NCBI GenBank assembly: GCA_016705545.1
Contig: JADIYA010000001.1
Span: forward strand, 744,001 to 808,000
Direction: 5' to 3'
From: Flavobacteriales bacterium
GTDB lineage: Bacteria; Bacteroidota; Bacteroidia; Flavobacteriales_F; PHOS-HE28
Length of the DNA: 64,000 nucleotides
Shown here: positions 9,901-15,677 of the stretch, piece after piece
How positions within the stretch are numbered: position 1 is the stretch's first letter
Layout: each line of letters starts with the position of its first letter
Notes under the pieces: generated by a model
The model's database searches: none
What the model saw: only the letters and a program-made list of their open reading frames with translations
Told to the model about the DNA's origin: nothing
Position numbers and translations under genes: made by a program

Positions 9901-10017
9901 ACGTGGATCAGGAACGAACCCCGAAGCGATGGGCTTCTTGCTTCGGCACCCACCGGCCAAGGTGAGCAGCAGGAGCGGCAACAGCACATGGGAATTGCGG
10001 AGGGTGTGATGGCGCAT
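3919..10017 (-). CDS. Alpha-2-macroglobulin family lipoprotein with thioester motif
   Basis: A 2032-residue protein with a lipoprotein signal (lipobox LAGGC, Cys24). After a long helical N-terminal part come macroglobulin domains; the MG2-type sequence FTDRAIYRPGQEIRFKG is clear, preceded by a small carboxypeptidase-regulatory-like stretch (VLNRDTGKPVAGAEV). The A2M domain core reads FTMPDALTRWNFMGLAHTTD. The thioester motif CAEQ is at residues 1488-1491 and is followed by the alpha-helical thioester domain and a C-terminal receptor-like beta domain. Such bacterial proteins are thought to trap attacking proteases covalently near the outer membrane. An unusual segment near residues 1183-1210 resembles a TonB-receptor plug (see findings). 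A GAGCTTTG element lies 17 bases before the ATG. Confidence 0.93.
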   Translation of the reverse strand: MRHHTLRNSHVLLPLLLLTLAGGCRSKKPIASGFVPDPRWAVIDSLAGIGQYATALERTDALLNEARAANDWRAEFKAWMRRAGFQELTGIDQDSIINPMDRRAAEAGMPLSQLLRTTLMDRWWQRYQNERWRIMERTELDGSFDAADPETWTQGRFMERVIREARASIEPFDTLRRIPVGELRELLTGDTAAYYLRPAIYDVLAHRALRIFSNTETRLAEPAWRFTLDDTAHFSLFEPFIFLPIKHRDSTAWELQALRVYQRLERAHINADKLDAYVDVAMQRLAYVRERSVLPEKDSLYLGALELLRTRLPEDACEAEVMLAIARWHEEQAIKYDRLRGDDWKWERRTAIELCKAAIAKWPNTFGARNAAAQLSRVQQPALNILSEQAVPPGKDFLASVKYLNSTKAWLRIVSDPERDENDGRYEPDRNSWLLKQNPVQEWSTELPDDGDFNEHAAEIAIDALPLGRYAIIISNGASFQLAKDEISWCEVKVTELSLVHRGEGSTHDVLVLNRDTGKPVAGAEVKAMLTGWDGGQRTTRQVGSALTSEAGAVQFTLGEQRGTLTFIASIGGDRVASSNHYSYDRHYGDPDSIRTFLFTDRAIYRPGQEIRFKGIVTVKRGKRTEVLPNYETEVWLNDANGEEVDTLTVTTDRFGAFHGRFTIPLGRLTGYWTLEADDGEKGIRVEEYKRPTFEVVFDPVSAAPKLGEEAAVTGVAMSFAGAPLDGATMKYSVSRDAMMPWWCGWRWGGLPWGRSTEIASGEATCDAQGKFTVKFAAEADRAFPRGADPSFNYVVNASVTDITGETHDASTSLVVGYRSIDLELGINSAIDRSTADSALIRVVNLNGQEQPTPFNLRVSRLTMPAGSLKRERVWDRPDRFVMAKEDFARRFPHDQYDNERDTETWARGAEVMRGDSIKALGKLTALRGIRDWEVGLYRIEMEALDPSGQLVKVSKVFTLFDPEIQNTGFENEAFHVQVLKERCEPGEKAVLLLSSSLPECRVLMEVEREGRIAVTRPFQLKRGQQRVELPVMEDDRGGFTVHFVCVERGRQHVESRRIEVPWTNKQLRVEWMSFRDKLLPGAKEEWRLKITGPKKEQVAAQALASMYDASLDHFAMPEWWMSVWGSNQERMGWGSARPFGVAGSRPMARTYSGVADSTRNYPTLYSDFWNDGFRFRGRGLSVDAIERLPAVRGEADLATYLQVVPGVVANGDDGNSGMDRAFAMTVTEKAGAELEDVINEDEMEGARLASAPSPLRTDFRETAFFIPDLLTDRDGNVVLRFTMPDALTRWNFMGLAHTTDLKTAQFTRSTITQKPLMVVPNLPRFLRQGDRITLTAKVNVIEGGTLNGNARLELFDPITNKPVNELFDLKKPERAFTAASGSSAVVSWSIAVPEKLDAVAVRITATAGSLSDGEERPLPILTDRVLVTESLPIAVTKAGTKTFELKNLMNAQSSTLRHQSLKLEYTPNPAWYAVQALPYLMEFPHECAEQTFSRYYANHLATHIVKQRPQVKKVFEAWRKDAAGNEQAFLSNLEKNPELKGIVLEETPWLLNAKDEGERKRRIALFFDLHRMANENAASLKKLGEMQLPQGGWGWWSGMLPSRYITQHIVAGFGHLQQLDALELDPDTDARRMIKRAIDWLDQEVEREHKRRLRDTKADSLPDPSAEDIHYLYARSCFPQHALERKKGSAAEFMLERAHRNWLRYGLQEQAMIAIILHRMVDEEDSQLITTSLAQRATISEELGMHWKDFRAGYRWNEFPTEMHALMIEAFELVARDRQKVNALRQYLLKLKQTTDWKTTKATADACYALLLTGDDWLEPKSPPEIMVGNEEVKPAKSEAGTGYFERSWRGEDVKAAMGRVTVTTTSDGVQWGAMHWQYFELMDKVKAHESPFSLLRQVMLKEQTDAGARLIELDKGRALKPGDRLTVRVELRTDRWLDYIHLKDLRAAGLEPVDALSGYEWKGGLAYYRSIRDAAMHFFFDRVAPGTYVFEYELKVTHAGEFSNGITTAMCMYAPEFSSHSEGLRLKVGE

Positions 10018-10109
10018 GGGAGGTGAGAACGGCGCAAAGCTCAGGTTCGTGCGGGGAACACGACACCTGCGACCTTAAGATGCCTCAGCCGCTGCGATCG
10101 CACATGCCT

Positions 10110-11138
10110 TCAGGCGAAGCGCTGCACGTCCACTTCCGGATCCAGCGGCTTGCCGTTGAGCAAGTGGTCGGCCAAGTGGGCCGCGCACCACGGGGCTAGC
10201 AGTCCTCCGCGCGCACCGAATCCGGAGAGCACCGCTTCATGCGGGCCTGTGCGGCCCATTATCGGCCGCCTGTCCTTGCTCGCAGGGCGCACGCCGGCCC
10301 AGTGATCCAGCACTTCGATCGGCCCGCTCCACAAGCGGTGAAGGCGGTCGAGCAGATGGCGCTTCCCTTCGTCCGTGGGGCCGCTCCACACATCATCCCA
10401 CGCGAACGTGGACCCAACGCGATAGACATCGTCACCCATGGGCACGATGAATGCGCCGCGATGCACCATGCAATTCATACCCAGGCCGGGCAGCCGCACA
10501 GTGAGTCCTTCGCCGCGCACGGGTACCAGTCCGGGCACGGTGTTGAACGGCCCACCGCAATGCACCAGCAACGGAGCGCTGCGCCCGAGGACCTCAATGC
10601 CATCGGCCTTGCGGATGATGTCCGATTCAAGGATGATCCGTTCCTCCAAGGCACCGCTGGCAATCAAGCGTTCACGGTGGTCGGCCATCATGGCCTGCAG
10701 ATTCAACCATGCGCAGCGCAGCACGACACCATAGCCGTATGGCTGGGGCAGCTTCTCCAGGCTCGCATCGCTCACGGGCGCGCTCGACAGCATGTGCTTG
10801 TGCTCCGCATCGCGCATGCGCAATTGCCAGATGGCCGCTTCCTGCGCCGTTGGGAATATCTCCACGAAGGGCAGGGGCTTCCAGTAGTCCGCCTCTTGAT
10901 CGAGCTCTAGCTCCCGGTAATACGCTCCCGCGACGGCCAGCATCTCCGATGCGCGCCAACTCGGCAAGGTGCGGCGGAGCACAATGGGATTCACTACGCC
11001 TGCTGCCACATGCGATGCGCTGCCAACTTGCCTTGCATCGAAGACCATGACGCTCAAGCCACGCGATGCGAGGGTCTCGCTGAGCACTGTGCCAGCGAGG
11101 CCTTGGCCGATGATAAGCGCATCGTGGGTGAAAGGCAT
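10110..11138 (-). CDS. FAD-dependent oxidoreductase (DAO family)
   Basis: A 342-residue flavoprotein of the D-amino-acid-oxidase/glycine-oxidase fold. The N-terminal dinucleotide-binding motif is IIGQGLAGTVLSETLASRG, followed by the acidic residue that binds ribose (VFDAR). A second conserved block (HVAAGVVNPIVLRR) and a C-terminal FAD-contact region (GVRPASKDRRPIMGRTG ... GFGARGGLLAP) complete the family pattern. No membrane segment or signal peptide is seen, so it should be cytoplasmic. The substrate cannot be read from sequence; relatives include ThiO and the oxidase half of MnmC, but no methyltransferase half is present. It is the gene after the receiver protein on the same strand, 27 bases away, so probably cotranscribed. 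Confidence 0.82.
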   Translation of the reverse strand: MPFTHDALIIGQGLAGTVLSETLASRGLSVMVFDARQVGSASHVAAGVVNPIVLRRTLPSWRASEMLAVAGAYYRELELDQEADYWKPLPFVEIFPTAQEAAIWQLRMRDAEHKHMLSSAPVSDASLEKLPQPYGYGVVLRCAWLNLQAMMADHRERLIASGALEERIILESDIIRKADGIEVLGRSAPLLVHCGGPFNTVPGLVPVRGEGLTVRLPGLGMNCMVHRGAFIVPMGDDVYRVGSTFAWDDVWSGPTDEGKRHLLDRLHRLWSGPIEVLDHWAGVRPASKDRRPIMGRTGPHEAVLSGFGARGGLLAPWCAAHLADHLLNGKPLDPEVDVQRFA

Positions 11139-11165
11139 GCGCGAAGGTCGCGCAAGACGAGCGCG

Positions 11166-11525
11166 CTACGCCGCCATCAGCCTCCGCATCCTCTCAATCA
11201 GCTCCTCTTGGTCATAGGGCTTCTGCACCAGGTCGTTGGCGCCAACGCCGCGCACGGTGGCGTGAAGGTGCGGCAGCTCGTACGCCGTGAGCACGAGGAT
11301 GGGCGCGGAAATGCCTTGCGCGCGCAGCTGCTCAACAAGGCTGAGCCCATCGGCGCCGGGCAAGCCGAGGTCGATGAGGATGAGGTCCGCAGGATGCTCA
11401 GCGATGCGCTCAAGAAGCTGGCTGCCATCGCGCAGGGCGGTCACCTCCCAACCTGCCAGCTGCAAGCGTTTCTCCAGCAGCTTGCGCACCAGGGCATCGT
11501 CCTCGATCAGCAACACATGCGGCAT
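11166..11525 (-). CDS. Stand-alone response-regulator receiver protein
   Basis: A 119-residue receiver domain with nothing attached. Acidic pocket residues are in IEDD (residues 7-10), the phosphoacceptor is Asp52 (LILIDLGLPG), the conserved Thr is at 80 (LVLTAYE) and the Lys at 102 (VQKPYD). All functional residues are therefore intact. With no output domain it may act as a CheY/Spo0F-like relay or bind a partner directly. No histidine kinase is adjacent; the only kinase in the window is at 48134-51709. It lies between rseP and the FAD oxidoreductase on the same strand. Confidence 0.9.
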   Translation of the reverse strand: MPHVLLIEDDALVRKLLEKRLQLAGWEVTALRDGSQLLERIAEHPADLILIDLGLPGADGLSLVEQLRAQGISAPILVLTAYELPHLHATVRGVGANDLVQKPYDQEELIERMRRLMAA

Positions 11526-11614
11526 GGCCGCTCATACGGCATCGAGGTGCGTGATGTTCATGAGACCCTGGATAGCCTCCTTCGTCGGCTTCCGGGGTGA
11601 TGCTCAGCGAGGGG

Positions 11615-12952
11615 CTAGTTGAAAATGGCCTTGAACAGGTCGTTGCCGTTGGCGAAGAGGATCAGGCCCAGCAGCAGCACCATGCCGATCATCTGCGCCA
11701 CTTCGAGCACGCGCTGGTGGGGCGGCCGGCCGGTGGCCATCTCATAGAGCAGGAAGACCACGTGCCCGCCATCGAGCGCGGGGATGGGCAGGATGTTCAT
11801 GAAGGCCAGGATGATGCTGAGGAAGGCGGTCATGCTCCAGAAGACCTGCCAATCCCACGTGGGGCTGAAGAGCCCGCCGATGGCGCCGAAGCCGCCGATC
11901 TGCTCTGCGCCCGATTTGCTGAAGAGGAACTTGAGCGAGCTCACATAGCCGCCAAGCGTCTCGATACCGCTGCTGATGCCTGCCGGGATGGACCGCACGA
12001 ATGAGAAATCCTCGTGCACGGTGTTGAACGCATGGCCGAGCGCCACGAGCGAGTCGTAGCTCATGGGATATGCTTTGATCTCTCCCTTCGCGCTCACATG
12101 CACAACGGCAAGGTCTTGTCGGCCATCGCGCTCGTATCCGATTACAGCGTAGTCATCTTTCCGCTTGATGAGCTCTTTGCGGAAATCCCGGTCGAAAGGG
12201 GTCGGCACACCTTCTATTGAAAGCATGCGGTCCCCTTCGCGCAAGGCGCTGCGCGAAGCGCCACCACCAGGTATGATGGAATCGATGAAGAAGGGGACGC
12301 GCACCCACATCAGCGCCTTCTCGCCGCTGTCCACGGCCATTTGGCTGAAGCCCGTTGGCAGCGTGATACGCACTTCCTCGCCATTGCGGTCGATCACCAG
12401 ATCGCGGGCGTCGTCGAGCATGATGGCTGCTTGTGCTTCGCCGATGGACTTCGGTGCCTTGCCATTCACGCTGATGATGCGATCGCCATCGCGCATGCCC
12501 TGCGCCTCGAGGGTCTTGCTCACATGCACGCCGTAGATCGCGTTCTCGTTCGGCAGGTAATCGCGGCCCCACACCCAGAGGATGCCGATGTAGATGAGCA
12601 TGCCCAGCAGCAGGTTCACGGTGACACCGCCCACCATGATGATGAGGCGCTGCCATGCGGGCTTGCTGCGGAACTCCCACGGCTCGGCGGGCTTGGCCAT
12701 CTGCGCCTTGTCCATGCTCTCGTCCACCATGCCGCTGATCTTCACGTAGCCGCCGAAGGGGATCCAGCCGATGCCGAACTCAGTGTCGCCGATCTTCTTC
12801 TTCACCAGCGAGAACCACGGATCGAAGAAGAGGTAGAATTTCTCCACGCGGGTCTTGAACCAGCGCGCGGGCAGGTAGTGGCCCAGCTCATGCAGCGTGA
12901 CGAGGATGCTAAGGCTGAGGATGAGCTGTGCTCCTTTGATCAGGATCTCCAT
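11615..12952 (-). CDS. rseP: RseP-type site-2 protease (M50 zinc metalloprotease)
   Basis: A 445-residue membrane protease. The zinc site HELGH is at residues 21-25 in the first transmembrane helix, and the third metal ligand is Asp394 in NILPIPALDGGH. Between them lie two PDZ-like domains (about 138-215 and 225-295; GMRDGDRIISVNGK and LREGDRMLSIEGV) and the conserved FGGYVKISGM region. These are the hallmarks of RseP/RasP, which cleaves membrane-embedded anti-sigma factors and leftover signal peptides. The start overlaps the end of dxr by 13 bases, the classic dxr-rseP pairing, so the two are cotranscribed. Length is normal for the Bacteroidota form. Confidence 0.96.
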   Translation of the reverse strand: MEILIKGAQLILSLSILVTLHELGHYLPARWFKTRVEKFYLFFDPWFSLVKKKIGDTEFGIGWIPFGGYVKISGMVDESMDKAQMAKPAEPWEFRSKPAWQRLIIMVGGVTVNLLLGMLIYIGILWVWGRDYLPNENAIYGVHVSKTLEAQGMRDGDRIISVNGKAPKSIGEAQAAIMLDDARDLVIDRNGEEVRITLPTGFSQMAVDSGEKALMWVRVPFFIDSIIPGGGASRSALREGDRMLSIEGVPTPFDRDFRKELIKRKDDYAVIGYERDGRQDLAVVHVSAKGEIKAYPMSYDSLVALGHAFNTVHEDFSFVRSIPAGISSGIETLGGYVSSLKFLFSKSGAEQIGGFGAIGGLFSPTWDWQVFWSMTAFLSIILAFMNILPIPALDGGHVVFLLYEMATGRPPHQRVLEVAQMIGMVLLLGLILFANGNDLFKAIFN

Positions 12953-14103
12953 GCGGAAGGGACTCGCTCACGCGCCAGTCGCCGGGCTTCGGCGTCGCTG
13001 GCCATGAGGTCGGCAAGTTGCGGATCGGGGGTGAATGGTATGCGGGAGAGGCAATGCTCCACGAGATGGCTCATCTCCAGGAAGCCGATGGCGTCCTTGA
13101 GGAAGAGCTCCACGGCCACTTCGTTAGCGGCATTGAGCACGCAAGGCGCGTTTCCGCCACGGTCCATGGCTTCGAGCGCGAGCGCGAGGTTGCGGAAGGT
13201 AGCGAGGTCGGGCTGCTCGAACGTCAGAGCGGGATACGCGGTGAAATCGAAGCGCGGCCAATCAGTTGGAAGCCTCTGCGGATACGAGAGCGCATACTGG
13301 ATGGGCAGCTTCATGTCGGGCAGGCCCAGCTGGGCCTTCATGCTGCCATCGCGGAACTGCACCAGGCTGTGGATGATGCTCTGCGGGTGTACGATGATCT
13401 CGATCTGCTCGCGCTTCAGGTTGAACAGCCACTTGGCCTCGATGGCCTCCAGCCCCTTGTTCATCAGGCTGGCGCTGTCGATGGTGATCTTGGCGCCCAT
13501 GTCCCAATTGGGGTGCTTGAGCGCCTGTGCCTTGGTCACGGCGGCAAGCTCTTCGCGGCTCTTGCCACGGAACGGACCGCCGCTCGCGGTGAGCACGATC
13601 TTCTCGATGGGGTTCTCCCACTCGCCAGCGAGGCATTGGAAGATGGCGCTGTGCTCGCTGTCCACCGGATAGATGTTCACCGCCTTCTCACGCGCGGCCT
13701 TGGTGACTAGCGCTCCCGCCACCACGAGCGTCTCCTTGTTCGCGAGGGCGATATGCTTGCCCGCGTTGATCGCAGCGAGCGTGGGCTTCAATCCGGCGTA
13801 GCCGACCAAGGCGGTGAGCACGATGTCGATGCCTTCCATGGTCACGGCCTGCTCCAACGCATCGGCTCCCGCAAATGCCTTGATGCCGTGCGGGAAGAGC
13901 GCATCCTTCACGCGGGGCAATTGCGCGGCATCGCCAATCACCACGGTGTTAGGCTTGAATTCCAGCGCCTGCTCAATCAGCAGGTCCACCCGGTTGCCGC
14001 AGGTGAGCAGCTCCACCTCGAAATGGGCCGACTGCTCGCGCACCACCTGCAGCGCTTGCGTGCCGATGGAGCCAGTGGAGCCGAGGATGGCGATTCGTTT
14101 CAT
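12940..14103 (-). CDS. dxr: 1-deoxy-D-xylulose 5-phosphate reductoisomerase
   Basis: This 387-residue enzyme converts DXP to MEP with NADPH, the committed step of the MEP isoprenoid pathway. The NADPH-binding motif GSTGSIGTQAL is at the N-terminus. The central metal and active-site block reads VDSEHSAIFQCL, followed by TASGGPF, and the conserved IDSASLMNKGLEAIEA lies further on. Length matches the family. It overlaps rseP by 13 bases. The upstream gap of 85 bases holds no strong TAnnTTTG match, although CTTTG and TCTTCG fragments are present, so transcription may come from further upstream. Confidence 0.97.
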   Translation of the reverse strand: MKRIAILGSTGSIGTQALQVVREQSAHFEVELLTCGNRVDLLIEQALEFKPNTVVIGDAAQLPRVKDALFPHGIKAFAGADALEQAVTMEGIDIVLTALVGYAGLKPTLAAINAGKHIALANKETLVVAGALVTKAAREKAVNIYPVDSEHSAIFQCLAGEWENPIEKIVLTASGGPFRGKSREELAAVTKAQALKHPNWDMGAKITIDSASLMNKGLEAIEAKWLFNLKREQIEIIVHPQSIIHSLVQFRDGSMKAQLGLPDMKLPIQYALSYPQRLPTDWPRFDFTAYPALTFEQPDLATFRNLALALEAMDRGGNAPCVLNAANEVAVELFLKDAIGFLEMSHLVEHCLSRIPFTPDPQLADLMASDAEARRLARERVPSAWRS

Positions 14104-14188
14104 GTGCCCGGGGGCTCAGGTGCGCATGTGCCCATGAGCGCCGACCGGGGCGCGAAGATCGGTGTTGATGCAAAGGAGCCGAAAGCAG

Positions 14189-14575
14189 CTAGCTGGCCTT
14201 GCGCTGCGCTTCGTTGATCGTATTGATCAGAGAGGCCGGTTCGCAGAGCACGGCCTTATCGCCCTGCAAAGCAATGGGCGCCTTGAGCAGCCCCGGGTTG
14301 TGCGTGAGCACCTGCAGCCAGCCCTCACCATCGAGGTCTCGGCCGCGCAAATGTTCCTGATAATATGGATGAGCGCGGTTGAGCAGGTCCTTGGGCCGCA
14401 GGTTCAATTGCTTCAGCACCTGGCGCACGAAGGTGGTGCTCAGGCTCACTTCGCTCACATCCTGCTTGTTCACCTTCGGTGCGAGCGTGTACGCATAGGC
14501 GAGCGCCTTGCGTCCTTCGGAGGTGCCGCTATCGTACACAAGCGTCAGTTCCTTGGCGTTAAGGGTAGTGCTCAT
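14189..14575 (-). CDS. ArsC/Spx-like thioredoxin-fold protein without the catalytic cysteine
   Basis: A 128-residue protein starting MSTTLNAKELTLVYDSGTSEGRKAL. The body follows the ArsC/Spx family: first beta strand, helix with GRKALAYAY, the TTFVRQVLKQLNLRPKDLL stretch, the LTHNPGLLKAPIAL strand with the cis-Pro region, and a terminal helix. The position that normally carries the catalytic cysteine (NxxCxxSR-type loop) is DSGTSEGRK here, and no cysteine replaces it. It therefore cannot be a standard arsenate reductase. A structural or regulatory role like that of Spx relatives is possible but inferred. An in-frame ATG 24 codons upstream exists, but that extension lacks family character. Confidence 0.75.
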   Translation of the reverse strand: MSTTLNAKELTLVYDSGTSEGRKALAYAYTLAPKVNKQDVSEVSLSTTFVRQVLKQLNLRPKDLLNRAHPYYQEHLRGRDLDGEGWLQVLTHNPGLLKAPIALQGDKAVLCEPASLINTINEAQRKAS

Positions 14576-14697
14576 GGCCGTGGTGGGTTTGGTGCAGGGT
14601 GAAGATAGGCGGGGAACGCCAGATTCGGTGCTGTGTTGCGCAATCACGTAACGCAGGCCTCACGAGGATCGACCAAGGCCGATGCAGCATCGACGGC

Positions 14698-15641
14698 TCA
14701 ACTCGCCGCCCTGCGCAAGCGATCATTGATGGCGCGGCCCAAGCCCTCTTCGGGGAAACGCTCAGCGAGTATCACATCGCAATCACTGCTGTCCAGTTCG
14801 CGCAGCACCGAGAAGAGCGTGCGCGCGGCCTCATTCAGGTCGCCGCTGGGAGAAAGCCGAATGCAGCGATGAACGGGGTATTCCATTTGGAATGCGATCA
14901 CGCCAATACGCTTCCCCTGAAGCTGCGGGAGGAGCTCGCAGACCTCGCCTACTTGCACTGGCTTGCGCGGGGCGTAGTGGCTCTCGAGCATGCCGGGCGC
15001 GGCGGGCAGCACCTGCTTCACGGCAAGCGACACGGAGCCGATCACCGCTTCGATGGCTTCAAGCGCGGTGCCCCCAGGCCGGTACAATATCCAGCGGTCG
15101 TGCTCCCATCCCACGATCGTCGATTCGACGCCCACCGCGCACGGGCCACCGTCGAGGATGTAAGGGATGCGGTCGCCGAGCTGATCGGCCACGTGCTGCG
15201 CGGAGGTGGGGCTCACGTAGCCGAAGGGATTCGCGCTGGGCGCCGCGAGCGGGAATTCGATCGCGCACAGCAATTCGAGGGTGAGCGGATGCGCGGGCAT
15301 GCGCACGCCTACGGTATCGAGGCCGCTGGTGACGATGCCGGGCACCTCCATGCGCTTGGGCAGCACCAAGGTGAGCGGGCCGGGCCAGAAGGCCTCCATC
15401 AGCGCCTCCGCACCGGGCGGAAGTTCGCGCGCCACCCGATGCACGCTATCGCGTTCGCCGACATGCACGATCAGCGATCGAAGGCCGGGCGCTGCTTCGC
15501 GACGAAGACCTTGAGCACGGCCGCATCGCTGAAGGCGTTGGCCGCAAGCCCATAAACGGTCTCGGTGGGTATGCCGACGATCTCGCCTCCGCGCAAGAGG
15601 CTTGCGGCGATGCTCAAGTCTTTTCCCACACGAGCGCGCAT
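14698..15641 (-). pseudogene. L-threonylcarbamoyladenylate synthase, TsaC/Sua5 type, with one-base frameshift
   Basis: The frame from ATG 15641 encodes the first 56 residues of a Sua5/YwlC protein (GGEIVGIPTETVYGLAANAF, KQRPAF) and then hits TGA at 15471-15473. The remainder continues in another frame from SLIVHVGERD through PLTLVLPK, APSANPFGYVSPT, VESTIVG and the Sua5 linker APGMLESHYAPRKPV to the stop at 14698. Restoring one G next to 15476 would give the family-typical FDPLIVHV and one uninterrupted protein of about 314 residues. The enzyme makes the threonylcarbamoyl-AMP used for tRNA t6A, normally an essential step. A sequencing or assembly error is the simplest explanation. Confidence 0.85.
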
Positions 15642-15645
15642 GGGT

Positions 15646-15669
15646 CAAAGGTGAATGATCGGACCTTTG
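15646..15669. promoter_or_regulatory. Compact bidirectional promoter with mirrored -7 elements
   Basis: The sequence contains a perfect 7-base inverted repeat, CAAAGGT (15646-15652) and ACCTTTG (15663-15669), ten bases apart. Read leftwards it gives CACCTTTG ending four bases before the tsaC ATG. Read rightwards it gives GACCTTTG ending eight bases before the ATG at 15678. Both match TAnnTTTG in seven or six of eight positions. Only 36 bases separate the two start codons. Confidence 0.45.
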
Positions 15670-15677
15670 GCCACCAC

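Noticed and set aside
12341..13672. A 443-codon plus-strand frame opposite dxr and rseP
   Set aside because: It is antisense to two well-conserved genes and has no domain, signal or promoter.
15651..15677. GTG start giving nine extra residues on the sulfatase-like protein
   Set aside because: The codons overlap the promoter element and the extension is hydrophilic and unlike a membrane-protein start; the ATG at 15678 leads directly into the first helix.
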